Positions 1 to 7,861 of a stretch of 60,117 nucleotides of DNA are shown in pieces. A program made the translations under genes and the position numbers. The DNA lies in the NCBI GenBank assembly GCA_021777105.1, contig JAIQZQ010000026.1, positions 1 through 60,117 on the forward strand. Reading direction: 5' to 3'. The DNA is from Candidatus Anammoxibacter sp. (GTDB lineage: Bacteria; Planctomycetota; Brocadiia; Brocadiales; Anammoxibacteraceae). Each line of letters opens with the position of its first letter. The stretch's first letter is position 1. The notes under the pieces were generated by a model that saw nothing but the letters and a program-made list of their open reading frames with translations, searched no databases and was not told the DNA's origin.

Positions 1-145
1 GTTTAACTGGTTCATCTGCTCTTTTACACTTGCAACTCTGTTTTCCACAAACGTTAAACTGTTTACTAATACTTCCAGGTAACATTGGCCCAAGCTGCAA
101 TATTTTCTCCTTTAGCTTGGCAATAACTCTTTCCTCTTTTAACAT
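1..145 (-). CDS. DUF6788-like protein, N-terminal part, cut by window edge
   Basis: The reverse strand reads from ATG at 145 and runs off the left edge with 48 codons visible. The peptide has a short helical start, then LPGSIS followed by a CGKQSCKCK cysteine cluster, the hallmark I know from DUF6788 proteins often found near transposases. A GGAGGG ribosome site lies 5 bases upstream (151-156 region). The function of the family is unknown. The identification rests on a short N-terminus only. Confidence 0.5.
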   Translation of the reverse strand, partial: MLKEERVIAKLKEKILQLGPMLPGSISKQFNVCGKQSCKCKRADEPVK

Positions 146-164
146 AATTTCCCTCCATATATAC

Positions 165-189
165 CCGATAGCCTTAATAAAGCTATCGG
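165..189. repeat. Perfect 8-bp stem-loop upstream of the DUF6788-like gene
   Basis: CCGATAGC and GCTATCGG are separated by 9 bases. The element lies in the leader of the leftward gene, so it could be an operator or a transcript hairpin. Confidence 0.4.
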
Positions 190-202
190 AATTATAAAAC
201 AA

Positions 203-238
203 AAAAAAAAGATTTTAAACCTAAAAAATCTTTTTTTT
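203..238. terminator. Bidirectional terminator-like hairpin
   Basis: A perfect 14-bp stem (203-216 with 225-238) made of A8-GATTTT and its complement encloses an 8-base loop, giving a T run on both strands. It sits between the leftward edge gene and the rightward region. The stem is AT-only apart from one G:C pair, so its strength as a terminator is uncertain. Confidence 0.4.
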
Positions 239-723
239 GATTTCTTAACCTAACACCTATGGGACGCGCCTACACTACAAAGGCAAATACGAATGTTTTG
301 CAACCACCTTCAAAGGGCTGGGCAGAGAACGTAAAGTGAAACTAAGGGATTGCGCAAAAATCATTTCGCTTGTTTTAATGATCTGCATTGGAATACGCTG
401 TTCGACGCTCTGCGTCGAAACACTTCCGCCGCCGGTTCCCACGCAGAGCGTAGGGACCAGAAGCAAGTTAATGTCAGATGCGGTTCAAGTCAGAAGACTT
501 GAACCAACCATCGGATATTTTTTCACCACTCAAGCATGTCAACAAGTTAAACTGTTATGAATTTTCCTTAACTTCAGTTTGCACATTTTCATGTCACATA
601 TTTCGCAATATCAATTCGATTAAAAGAAAAACATCTTGTAATACTTGCAATCATTATTCATTTTTGATCTAATGACGCACGCTATAAACAATCAATTTCC
701 TATCATCTTATGAGGACTATTTT

Positions 724-2988
724 ATGCCTGATAATATTACATCTTTTAATCAAAAAACAGATGAAAAGGTTTGTTCTCTATCGTTTCAACATTTAACAGC
801 TGAAATGAGGAGGATTGATCTGCTCCTTAGTTTGTTTATAAATCAGTCGCTGAGATATGAACAGGAAAGGGATGAATATGACGGCATATGTATAACTAAA
901 GAGGAAATAGCTCACCTTTTAAGCCAACCCGTAGGCATACCGTTATGGGCTGTAAACGTAGATCCCCCGTTCAATGAAAACAGCGACCTTGATAATAATG
1001 AGCCATTTAAAGACGAGTATAATCAATTGCTTAACGAAATTTCCGAGATTAAACGAAAAAGCCTGGAACAAGGGATTACACTTCGTCTGGAATCGCTGAC
1101 TAATCAGTTTCAGCTAACGGACTTTGATACAGGAGCGCTGTTGATCTGTATGATATCGACTCTGGACCGCAAATATGAGAAAATATTTGGGTATTTACAG
1201 AACGATATTACCAGAAAAAGACCAAATATTGACCTTGTTCTTAATTTGTTTTGCCGATCCTGGGAGAGCAAATTAAATGAAATGTCGCATTTTAGACCTA
1301 ATGCGCCCCTTATTTTTAACAATATCCTTGAGCTACAGGATTATCCTGACGATCAAAATGCGCTTTTATTAAATAAATATCTGAAAGTTGATTCCCGGAT
1401 CATAGAGTATTTGTTGGGTAATTATGAAATTGATGAACGTATAAAGAGTTATATTGAACATATAGATACACAGACCCAATTAGAAGAGTTATTACTTCCT
1501 CAAAACATTGAGACGGGATTGACGCGCATAATAAAAGCGGGCTCTGAAACATTTTGTAATACTGTTTTCTATTTGCATGGACCTTATGGCGTGGGAAAAC
1601 TGTCAACCGCCAGGGCGTTATGCGCTGAATTAAACAATAAGACCGGCTTTAACGGGTTGCTGATAATAAATTTGCCGAAATTTAATGATATAGACCATCA
1701 AACCTTTACTGATATTGTCCGGTTTATTATACGTGAAGCAAAATTACAGAATGCGCCTCTGTATTGGCGCAATTTTGATCTTTTATCTGAAGAGGAAGAT
1801 TCTTTTTATATAAAAACGGTTAATAAAGAGTTACTGCAACTTAAATCTCCTCTGTTTTTATCCGGATCAAAACCATGGGAACCTGATAACGCGCTCCATA
1901 ACAAATCCTTTATACGGATTGAGCTGAATGTGCCCGGACGCCAAAACCGGCTAAAGTTGTGGGAAAAGGAGCTGGGGAACGGAAAATTTCAGGTAGAATC
2001 TGATTTAGATGTTAAAGAAGTGTCTAATAAGTTTAATTTTAGCGGCGGCCAGATTATAGATACTGCTTTTTATGCCGGGAATTTTGCCGGCTGGCGTGAT
2101 CCTAAAAATAAACGAATCTGTAACAACGACCTTATCCAGGCATGCAAACAACAATCTAATTTAAGACTTCCCACATTAGCGCAAAGAATTGAACCTCATT
2201 ATTCATGGGAGGATATCGTCCTGCCGAAAAACAACATGGAGATGTTGAAGGAGATCTGCAATCATGTCAACCACCGCGACCAGGTCTTTAATGATTGGGG
2301 TTTTGGCGCAAAGCTTTCGTTGGGGAAAGGGTTAAACATACTTTTTTCCGGTCCGCCGGGCACAGGCAAGACAATGGCCGCGGAAGTTATAGCGGGCGAG
2401 CTAGGGCTGAATATTTATAAGATAGATATCGCATCAATGGTAAGCAAGTACATTGGCGAGACAGAGAAAAATCTTGCCTGTCTGTTTTCGGAAGCTGAAA
2501 ATACTGATGTCATGTTATTTTTTGATGAAGCTGACGCGCTTTTCGGCAAACGCACAGAGGTGCGCAGCTCGCATGATCGTCACGCAAATGTAGAAACCGG
2601 TTTTCTGCTTCAAAAAATGGAGGAGCATCGCGGTATTGTTGTTCTTGCGACAAATCTTCGCAAAAATATGGATGATGCTTTTTTAAGGCGAATCAATTTT
2701 ACTATGGAGTTTGCTATGCCGGATGAAGAGCATCGTTTAAGTATCTGGCAGGGTATTTGGCCTGATAAGATACCGCTCTGCTCAGATATTGATCCGCAAT
2801 TATTGGCAAACCGTTTTGAGATTAGCGGCGCCAATATCCGAAACATTGCGGTTATGGCCGCTTTTTTAAGCGCTGAAGAGGGCACAAAAGTTGAATTAAA
2901 GCATCTTATGAAGGCTGCGCGCAGAGAATACCAAAAGATAGGCGAAATGATAATGGATGATAAATTTTTAGAACATGACAGAAAATAA
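724..2988 (+). CDS. eCIS tandem AAA+ ATPase (Afp15/Pvc15-like)
   Basis: This is the cytoplasmic ATPase that accompanies eCIS loci and is thought to act in particle assembly. It has 754 residues with two P-loops. A first, divergent module carries GPYGVGKL at residues 286-293. The second is canonical, with GPPGTGKT at 543-550, a Walker B FDEAD at 600-604 and a downstream R-rich sensor stretch (AFLRRIN). The N-terminal 280 residues are helical and unassigned. GAGGA lies 8-12 bases before the ATG. The gene stands first and is separated from the structural genes by 548 bp, whereas Afp15 and Pvc15 lie near the end of their operons, so it probably has its own transcript. Confidence 0.87.
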   Translation: MPDNITSFNQKTDEKVCSLSFQHLTAEMRRIDLLLSLFINQSLRYEQERDEYDGICITKEEIAHLLSQPVGIPLWAVNVDPPFNENSDLDNNEPFKDEYNQLLNEISEIKRKSLEQGITLRLESLTNQFQLTDFDTGALLICMISTLDRKYEKIFGYLQNDITRKRPNIDLVLNLFCRSWESKLNEMSHFRPNAPLIFNNILELQDYPDDQNALLLNKYLKVDSRIIEYLLGNYEIDERIKSYIEHIDTQTQLEELLLPQNIETGLTRIIKAGSETFCNTVFYLHGPYGVGKLSTARALCAELNNKTGFNGLLIINLPKFNDIDHQTFTDIVRFIIREAKLQNAPLYWRNFDLLSEEEDSFYIKTVNKELLQLKSPLFLSGSKPWEPDNALHNKSFIRIELNVPGRQNRLKLWEKELGNGKFQVESDLDVKEVSNKFNFSGGQIIDTAFYAGNFAGWRDPKNKRICNNDLIQACKQQSNLRLPTLAQRIEPHYSWEDIVLPKNNMEMLKEICNHVNHRDQVFNDWGFGAKLSLGKGLNILFSGPPGTGKTMAAEVIAGELGLNIYKIDIASMVSKYIGETEKNLACLFSEAENTDVMLFFDEADALFGKRTEVRSSHDRHANVETGFLLQKMEEHRGIVVLATNLRKNMDDAFLRRINFTMEFAMPDEEHRLSIWQGIWPDKIPLCSDIDPQLLANRFEISGANIRNIAVMAAFLSAEEGTKVELKHLMKAARREYQKIGEMIMDDKFLEHDRK

Positions 2989-3536
2989 TGGTTTATGATC
3001 ATAAATCCTGAAGAGTGTATCTTTAATAATGCTAAAAGTCTATTCTATAATTGCTAAATTTTGCGCGGGCTCTTTGATTAAAATGTAAAAAACTATGTAA
3101 ATCATGCGGCACACACACCTTACACACACCATTTCCAATACAACCAATCGTAATTAACATAATTTACAAGCTGTATGACTACACTATTTGACGCAGTAGA
3201 GATTCTCGAGATTGGCTGAGAATTCTTGGTTATTTCAGAATCTATTGTAATCACATTTAAAATGTGTTATAAGATCTAAACAAATAAATAATTCGTTATA
3301 TGTCGGGCACGTGTATTGTTTAGACAACGCGCATAAATCGATTGTATTTCATAGCACATTACCGAACCAACTCATAAAATTGCAGTCGGCAATCAGTAGT
3401 TGACTCTATACATGAAACAGTGTTGCAGGCTATATATCTAAAGGTCTGCTCAAAAATAACCCTAAAGGCCGAACCTCTGTTTTATTTCAATATAATTAGT
3501 TATCTCACATTAGTTTAATTTAATTTAAAGCTAAAG
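2989..3536. other. Non-coding gap, likely eCIS promoter region
   Basis: No gene is seen. The stretch is AT-rich with an ACACACAC tract near 3110-3130 and the promoter candidate at 3245-3273. It separates the ATPase from the structural genes. Confidence 0.6.
3245..3273 (+). promoter_or_regulatory. Putative sigma-70 promoter with palindrome in spacer
   Basis: TTGTAA (3245-3250), a 17-base spacer and TATAAG (3268-3273) fit a sigma-70 promoter about 265 bp before the cap gene. The spacer contains the palindrome CACATTTAAAATGTG (3252-3266), which could be a repressor site. It is motif matching only. Confidence 0.3.
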
Positions 3537-4127
3537 ATGATAAGTGATCTTGACATTTCAATAAAACATTTACTGCAACAATATCTGCCAAAAGAGATCG
3601 TAGATAAAATCTCCATAAGCTTTAGCGCCCCTGACGACCAGTTTCCTCCTGCTTCCGTAACATTGCCGGCTATTAATATATTCCTTTACGATATTCGTGA
3701 AAATCAGGAAAGGAGGCGAAGCGAGGTTGTTTACTTCAAGAAGGTCTCTAATACGAAAGGCGTGACCAGGCGTCAACCGATTTGGATTGAATGTTCCTAT
3801 ATTGTCACTGCATGGCCGGCGGAAGGCTCGGGAAATCCTGCCCGTGATGAACATCGATTGCTGAGCGAAGTGATGAAAGTTTTTTTACAGTTTCATGTCA
3901 TTCCCGAGGATGTGTTACAGGGCAGTCTACAAGGAGTCGAGCCATTGCCTTCAGCTTTTGCATTACGGCCCGGCCATTTGCAAAGCCCGGGTGAATTCTG
4001 GCAAGCCTTGGGCGGCAAACCCAGAGCTTCATTTCATTACTCAATAATTCTCACTATGGATGTTTATGCTGAAAGGGAAGTGAATATTGCGACGGATAAG
4101 CAGGTTGATATTGAAAAGACAAATTGA
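3537..4127 (+). CDS. eCIS tail terminator/cap protein, DUF4255 (Pvc16_N)
   Basis: The protein has 196 residues and matches the Afp16/Pvc16 family, which caps the distal end of sheath and tube and stops elongation. Family hallmarks are the N-terminal DLDISIKHLLQQYLP helix, the LPAINIFLYDI strand with the charged RENQERR, and the later HRLLSEVMKVFLQ helix. It is the first gene of the structural series, as seen in several eCIS loci. The start codon lies in AATTTAAAGCTAAAG, a weak ribosome site, so modest translation of a low-copy part is plausible. A strong hairpin follows the stop. Confidence 0.87.
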   Translation: MISDLDISIKHLLQQYLPKEIVDKISISFSAPDDQFPPASVTLPAINIFLYDIRENQERRRSEVVYFKKVSNTKGVTRRQPIWIECSYIVTAWPAEGSGNPARDEHRLLSEVMKVFLQFHVIPEDVLQGSLQGVEPLPSAFALRPGHLQSPGEFWQALGGKPRASFHYSIILTMDVYAEREVNIATDKQVDIEKTN

Positions 4128-4154
4128 TTAATGGGTTGAAAATGAACGCGGAAG

Positions 4155-4196
4155 AAATAAAACGTTGTCCGCGCGCGTTCAATGAACGTTTTATTT
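4155..4196 (+). terminator. Terminator- or attenuator-like hairpin between cap and sheath genes
   Basis: A perfect 12-bp stem (AAATAAAACGTT at 4155-4166 with its complement at 4185-4196) encloses a GC-rich 18-base loop and runs into TTTTGC. A nested GAACGCG/CGCGCGTTC pairing offers an alternative fold. The segment TTATTTTTGCGCA-GGCCCTAA after it recurs before the DUF4157 gene (10253-10272). Confidence 0.4.
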
Positions 4197-4249
4197 TTGC
4201 GCAGGCCCTAACTATATTTTTTTGATTTTGAGAAAGGAGATTGATAATT

Positions 4250-5677
4250 ATGGCTACTTATATGACGCCGAATGTCTACGTCGAGGAAAAGTCTGTTTTG
4301 CCGCCGTCCGTCGCTGCAGTGTCAACTGCTATTCCGGCTTTTATTGGCTATACGGAGAGAGCTAAGAAGGATGGTGAAGATCTGCAAAATATCCCTACAC
4401 GGATAAACACATTCCTTGAATATGAAAGCATTTTTGGCGGAGCTCCCGACCCCGGCATTTCAGTTGCCGTGGATACGACTGAAAAAATAACCGTGACAAA
4501 CGCAGCTCTTAAATTCCTGCTTTATTACAGTATGCGCATTTATTTTGATAATGGAGGGTCTAGTTGCTATGTTGTTTCAGTGGGTGATTATTCATCAACA
4601 ACAGTGGCAAAGAGCAATATGGAGGACGGTCTAAAAGCCCTGGAAAAAGAGGATGAACCGACCATTATCATCCTTACGGACGGCCCAAATTTGGATACGG
4701 ATGTTGATTATACAGGGTTATGCCAACAATCACTGCTGCAGTGCGGCAAATTAAAAGACAGGTTTGCTATCTTCGATGTTTTAGACGGCGACGGCGACCC
4801 AACAAAGGTCGGAGCATTCAGGAGCGGTATAGGAATGAATCATCTAAAATATGGCGCAGCTTATTATCCATATATAAAAACCACTCTTAATTATGAATAT
4901 AACGATAAAACGGTGACGGTTACAATACCAAACGGCTCCACAGCCGGAAGCATAGCAACTGCTCCGTCAAATACGTCGCCAACCGATCCGGCTCCGGCTC
5001 CGTCAACCACGTCGGGCGCTAATACTCTCAACTCTTTAAAAACTACTAAAACCCAACTATATGGCAAGATTCTGGCTGAAATCAGCAAGAAGAGGGTTAC
5101 GCTTCCCCCCAGTTCCGCAATTGCCGCTGTATATTCAACAGTTGACAGGGAAAGGGGAGTTTGGAAGGCCCCTGCCAATGTGAGTCTGGCTTCCGTTATA
5201 GGGCCGACAATAAAAATAACAAATGATGATCAGGAAACGCTTAATGTTGACACTACCGCCGGCAAATCAATAAACGCTATCAGGAGTTTTACAGGCAAAG
5301 GAACACTGGTTTGGGGGGCAAGGACCCTTGCGGGAAATGATAATGAGTGGCGGTATATACCGGTTAGAAGGTTGTTTAGCACGATTGAGGAGTCTATTCA
5401 AAAATCAACCGCGTTTGCCGTGTTTGAGCCGAATACTCCTATGACATGGTTAAAGGTTAAAACGATGATTGAAAGTTACCTTGACGACTTATGGCGGCAA
5501 GGCGCCCTTGCCGGAGCAAAGGCGGAGCAGGCGTTCTATGCGCATGTCGGCCTGGGCAGCACTATGACGGAACAGGATATATTGGACGGCCGCATGATAG
5601 TTAAAGTCGGCATTGCGGCAGTGCGGCCGGCAGAGTTTATAATCCTTGAATTTTCACACAAGTTGCAGGAATCCTGA
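4250..5677 (+). CDS. Contractile tail sheath protein
   Basis: This is the only sheath gene; Afp and PVC have three. The 475-residue protein forms the contractile outer cylinder that drives the tube outward. The N-terminal TPNVYVEEK strand, the IPAFIGYTERA segment and the C-terminal AGAKAEQAFYAHVGLG to EFIILEFSHKL region are typical phage-type sheath signatures. Residues about 237-256 form a Pro/Thr/Ser/Ala-rich linker inside a surface domain, which is unusual. I choose the ATG at 4250 because GAAAGGAG lies 10 bases upstream; the TTG at 4241 overlaps that ribosome site. Confidence 0.93.
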   Translation: MATYMTPNVYVEEKSVLPPSVAAVSTAIPAFIGYTERAKKDGEDLQNIPTRINTFLEYESIFGGAPDPGISVAVDTTEKITVTNAALKFLLYYSMRIYFDNGGSSCYVVSVGDYSSTTVAKSNMEDGLKALEKEDEPTIIILTDGPNLDTDVDYTGLCQQSLLQCGKLKDRFAIFDVLDGDGDPTKVGAFRSGIGMNHLKYGAAYYPYIKTTLNYEYNDKTVTVTIPNGSTAGSIATAPSNTSPTDPAPAPSTTSGANTLNSLKTTKTQLYGKILAEISKKRVTLPPSSAIAAVYSTVDRERGVWKAPANVSLASVIGPTIKITNDDQETLNVDTTAGKSINAIRSFTGKGTLVWGARTLAGNDNEWRYIPVRRLFSTIEESIQKSTAFAVFEPNTPMTWLKVKTMIESYLDDLWRQGALAGAKAEQAFYAHVGLGSTMTEQDILDGRMIVKVGIAAVRPAEFIILEFSHKLQES

Positions 5678-5743
5678 GCTGCGAAAAGAAATATTGCAAC
5701 TTTAACATTGTTGCGCCTGATAAATTTGTGAATCTAAATCTGC

Positions 5744-5778
5744 TTGCCCGGCGCCGGTTGTTATACCCGGCGCGGCAA
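5744..5778 (+). promoter_or_regulatory. GC-rich hairpin between sheath and tube genes
   Basis: GCGCCGG (5751-5757) pairs with CCGGCGC (5767-5773) and TTGCC (5744-5748) with GGCAA (5774-5778) around a 2-base bulge. It has no T run, so it more likely acts in mRNA processing or stability than as a terminator. It precedes the major tube gene by about 48 bases. Confidence 0.35.
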
Positions 5779-5825
5779 AATGGTTTATATTTAAATTCAT
5801 AAAAATTTTATATAGAGGAATAAAA

Positions 5826-6287
5826 ATGCCTACAACAAAAGATAACATAAAAGCAAGTTATCCAACGCCTGTGTTTCACTATAATGTTGAGATTGACGGT
5901 ATAGACGCAATCGCTTTTTCAGAGGTCTCGGGGCTCGCCATTGAGTATGAAACTATTACATATAAAGACGGCCTTAGTTGTAAAGAGGGCGCGAAACACA
6001 TGCCGGGAATAGGGACGCCTGTAAAGATGAGCATGAAAAAGGGCGTGGTCAAAAGTGATAGTAAATTGTATGACTGGATAAGCGATATTAATATTGCCAC
6101 GGTTAACAAAAAAGATATTACAGTAAGCCTGATGGATGAAACAGGCGAGAATCCTGTTGTGTCATGGAAAGTGTCTAATGCATTCCCCACTAAACTTGAC
6201 GCCCCCGGTTTTAACGCCACCTCTAACGAAGTGGCTATAGAGTCGCTGGATGTTATGGCTGACGGCCTTAAACTTGAGTATTCCTGA
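5826..6287 (+). CDS. Inner tube protein, gp19 family (Afp1-like)
   Basis: The protein has 153 residues and belongs to the phage gp19 tail tube family, whose hexameric rings stack into the tube that carries cargo. The PVFHYNVEIDGIDAIAFSEVSGL start and the later YETITYKDG and GTPVKMSMKKG strands match Afp1 and Pvc1. TAGAGGAATAAAA before the ATG supplies a ribosome site. It is followed after 15 bases by a second, divergent tube gene. As the more canonical of the two it is probably the main tube subunit. Confidence 0.92.
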   Translation: MPTTKDNIKASYPTPVFHYNVEIDGIDAIAFSEVSGLAIEYETITYKDGLSCKEGAKHMPGIGTPVKMSMKKGVVKSDSKLYDWISDINIATVNKKDITVSLMDETGENPVVSWKVSNAFPTKLDAPGFNATSNEVAIESLDVMADGLKLEYS

Positions 6288-6302
6288 GAAAGGAAATGAA
6301 AG

Positions 6303-6785
6303 ATGGCAAACAAGATAAATCCTCCGGAACTGTCAATTACCAGGAATCCTCCTGTGGGGTTTCATTTTGCGGTGGTCTTCTTTATAGGCGGCGTTGTGCC
6401 TAACCCGCTTGATATAAGGTTTAAGAAGGTGTCCGGCCTTTCAACCGAGATTGAGACGGAAACGATACGGGAAGGAGGAGAGAATTTATCCGAGCATCGT
6501 TTGCCGAAAAATATAAAATACGGCAATCTTTCGCTGGAACGCGGCATGGTTATCGGCTCGCCGTTAAACATCGAGTTTAATGTTGCAATGACAACCATGA
6601 AGTTCGCGCCGGGGAATGTTATGGTCACGCTTTTGAATGACCAAAGCATCCCTATTGCAGGATGGCTCTTTATAAAGTCATATCCGGTTAAGTGGGCGGT
6701 TTCCGATCTGGATGCGGAACAGAATGGAATTGTGGTCGATACCATGGAGCTTGCATACACCCGTTTCCGAATACTGCGGATTTGA
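6303..6785 (+). CDS. Second tube protein, gp19 family (Afp5-like tube initiator)
   Basis: The protein has 160 residues and the same fold signature as the preceding gene: PPVGFHFAVVFF, then FKKVSGLSTEIETETIREGG. In Afp and PVC the tube paralogues near the adaptor (Afp5, Pvc5) form the first rings above the spike complex, and this gene occupies that position. A GAGAAAGGAAATGAAAG ribosome site overlaps the short 15-base gap to the first tube gene. The role as initiator ring is inferred from order and homology. Confidence 0.88.
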   Translation: MANKINPPELSITRNPPVGFHFAVVFFIGGVVPNPLDIRFKKVSGLSTEIETETIREGGENLSEHRLPKNIKYGNLSLERGMVIGSPLNIEFNVAMTTMKFAPGNVMVTLLNDQSIPIAGWLFIKSYPVKWAVSDLDAEQNGIVVDTMELAYTRFRILRI

Positions 6786-6808
6786 TCGCCTGTGTTCAAA
6801 GTATATGC

Positions 6809-6837
6809 ATGTTGGGTTGAGGCTCAAAACCCAACAT
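6809..6837. repeat. Dispersed hairpin, copy 1 of 4 (GTTGGGTT family)
   Basis: ATGTTGGGTT and AACCCAACAT form a perfect 10-bp stem. Similar hairpins occur at 9729-9749, 10222-10243 and 23283-23309, all in spacers of the eCIS genes. Confidence 0.75.
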
Positions 6838-6964
6838 AGCCATGGAATCCTCTATTGTTAGGTTTCACGCGTGCGCAAACGACACAGAGCGCCCCCCCTC
6901 TTTCCAGATGGTGGGGAGATTTTGTTTTATCATTAAAGCTAATAGCTCCACTGGAACTAAGATA

Positions 6965-7147
6965 ATGCCCATAGAAATCAAAGAGTTAATAATAAGAGCG
7001 ATTATTAAAAATGATAATGATGGAGCCGGCGCTACGAATGGAGACGCTAACAGCGCTAAAGCCGCGTCAAATATTGATAAAGATGAAATTATCGCTGAAT
7101 GTGTTGATCAGGTAATGAATATACTTGAAAGGTCAAAAGAGAGGTAA
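6965..7147 (+). CDS. DUF5908 small eCIS protein (Afp6/Pvc6 position)
   Basis: The 60-residue product begins MPIEIKELIIRAII, the conserved start of DUF5908, a family of very small proteins found in eCIS clusters between the tubes and the LysM adaptor. A longer frame opens at 6842, but its extra 41 residues look like translated spacer and hairpin DNA and are not conserved in the family as I know it. Residues 16-35 are a Gly/Ala/Asn-rich linker and the C-terminus is an acidic helix. The molecular role is not established. Confidence 0.75.
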   Translation: MPIEIKELIIRAIIKNDNDGAGATNGDANSAKAASNIDKDEIIAECVDQVMNILERSKER

Positions 7148-7155
7148 TAAAAATT

Positions 7156-7854
7156 GTGTTTAAGAATCTTTTTAAGATTGAGAAGTTAAAGATAACGGCT
7201 TATAACGACCGGGAGAGAAACATTGAGGACAATACGTTTGAAGCGATGTTCAATCCTGAATCATACTCTTTGCGTTACGAAACCGTTTTCCAGGAGATTC
7301 AGGGCCTTAACACCAGTGGACGCGAAGCTAAATATTCCCTCTCAAAACCAAACAAATTATCATTAAAGATCATTTTAGATGATAGCGGTGTAACGGATTT
7401 TGGGGCCGTTATGCTGCCTGGTTTGTGTAAAGACAAGGATGTTTACAAACAGGTCCGGAAGTTTCTTAAATTAACTTATACAATGGACGGCCAAATTCAT
7501 GAACCCAGATATCTGAAGATAGAATGGGGCGACCTGGTATTTAGCTGCCGTCTTGAGTCGGTTGACGTTAAGTATACCATGTTTGACCGCACCGGCAAAC
7601 CCATACGGGCGGAACTTGACACTTCGTTTATCGGTGATATTGAAGACTCTGAACGTATAAAAAAAGAGCAGAAAGAGTCGCCTGACCTTACTCATGTCAG
7701 AACAATCAAAAGCGACGACACCATTCCAATGATGACTAAAAGGATTTATGGCAATCAATCTCTTTACATACAGGTCGCGCTGGCAAATGGATTAAATAAT
7801 TTTAGAAAACTGAAACCGGGAAGTTCCCTGAACTTTCCGCCTATTAAGAAATGA
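7156..7854 (+). CDS. Spike-tube adaptor with C-terminal LysM-like domain (Afp7-like)
   Basis: The 232-residue protein matches the CIS tube/LysM adaptor family that joins the spike trimer to the first tube ring. The N-terminal KLKITAYNDRER and FEAMFNPESYSLRYE are the recognised start of that family. A LysM-like module spans residues about 188-230 (TIPMMTKRIYG to LKPGSSLNFPP). The start is GTG at 7156, supported by GAGGT about 11 bases upstream and by family alignment. The gap to DUF5908 is 8 bases and to the spike gene 7 bases, so the three genes are probably co-translated. Confidence 0.9.
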   Translation: MFKNLFKIEKLKITAYNDRERNIEDNTFEAMFNPESYSLRYETVFQEIQGLNTSGREAKYSLSKPNKLSLKIILDDSGVTDFGAVMLPGLCKDKDVYKQVRKFLKLTYTMDGQIHEPRYLKIEWGDLVFSCRLESVDVKYTMFDRTGKPIRAELDTSFIGDIEDSERIKKEQKESPDLTHVRTIKSDDTIPMMTKRIYGNQSLYIQVALANGLNNFRKLKPGSSLNFPPIKK

Positions 7855-7861
7855 CAGCGTT

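Larger units (their letters stand above)
146..723. other. Non-coding leader region with palindromes
   Basis: I see no credible gene here. It holds the two hairpins at 165-189 and 203-238, an 8-bp hairpin at 401-419 (TTCGACGC/GCGTCGAA), an imperfect palindrome at about 434-456 of the widespread GTTCCCACGCAGAG type, and a perfect 10-bp hairpin at 482-505 (GGTTCAAGTC with loop AGAA). Short reading frames across 275-560 are translations of these repeats. Confidence 0.6.

Noticed and set aside
275..466. Leftward frame beginning MLLVPTLCVGTGGG
   Set aside because: It is a translation of the widespread GTTCCCACGCAGAG palindromic repeat and its neighbours, a known source of false genes.
6842..6964. 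41-residue upstream extension of the DUF5908 gene
   Set aside because: It is Cys-rich and translated from spacer DNA just after the GTTGGGTT hairpin; the family start is at 6965.
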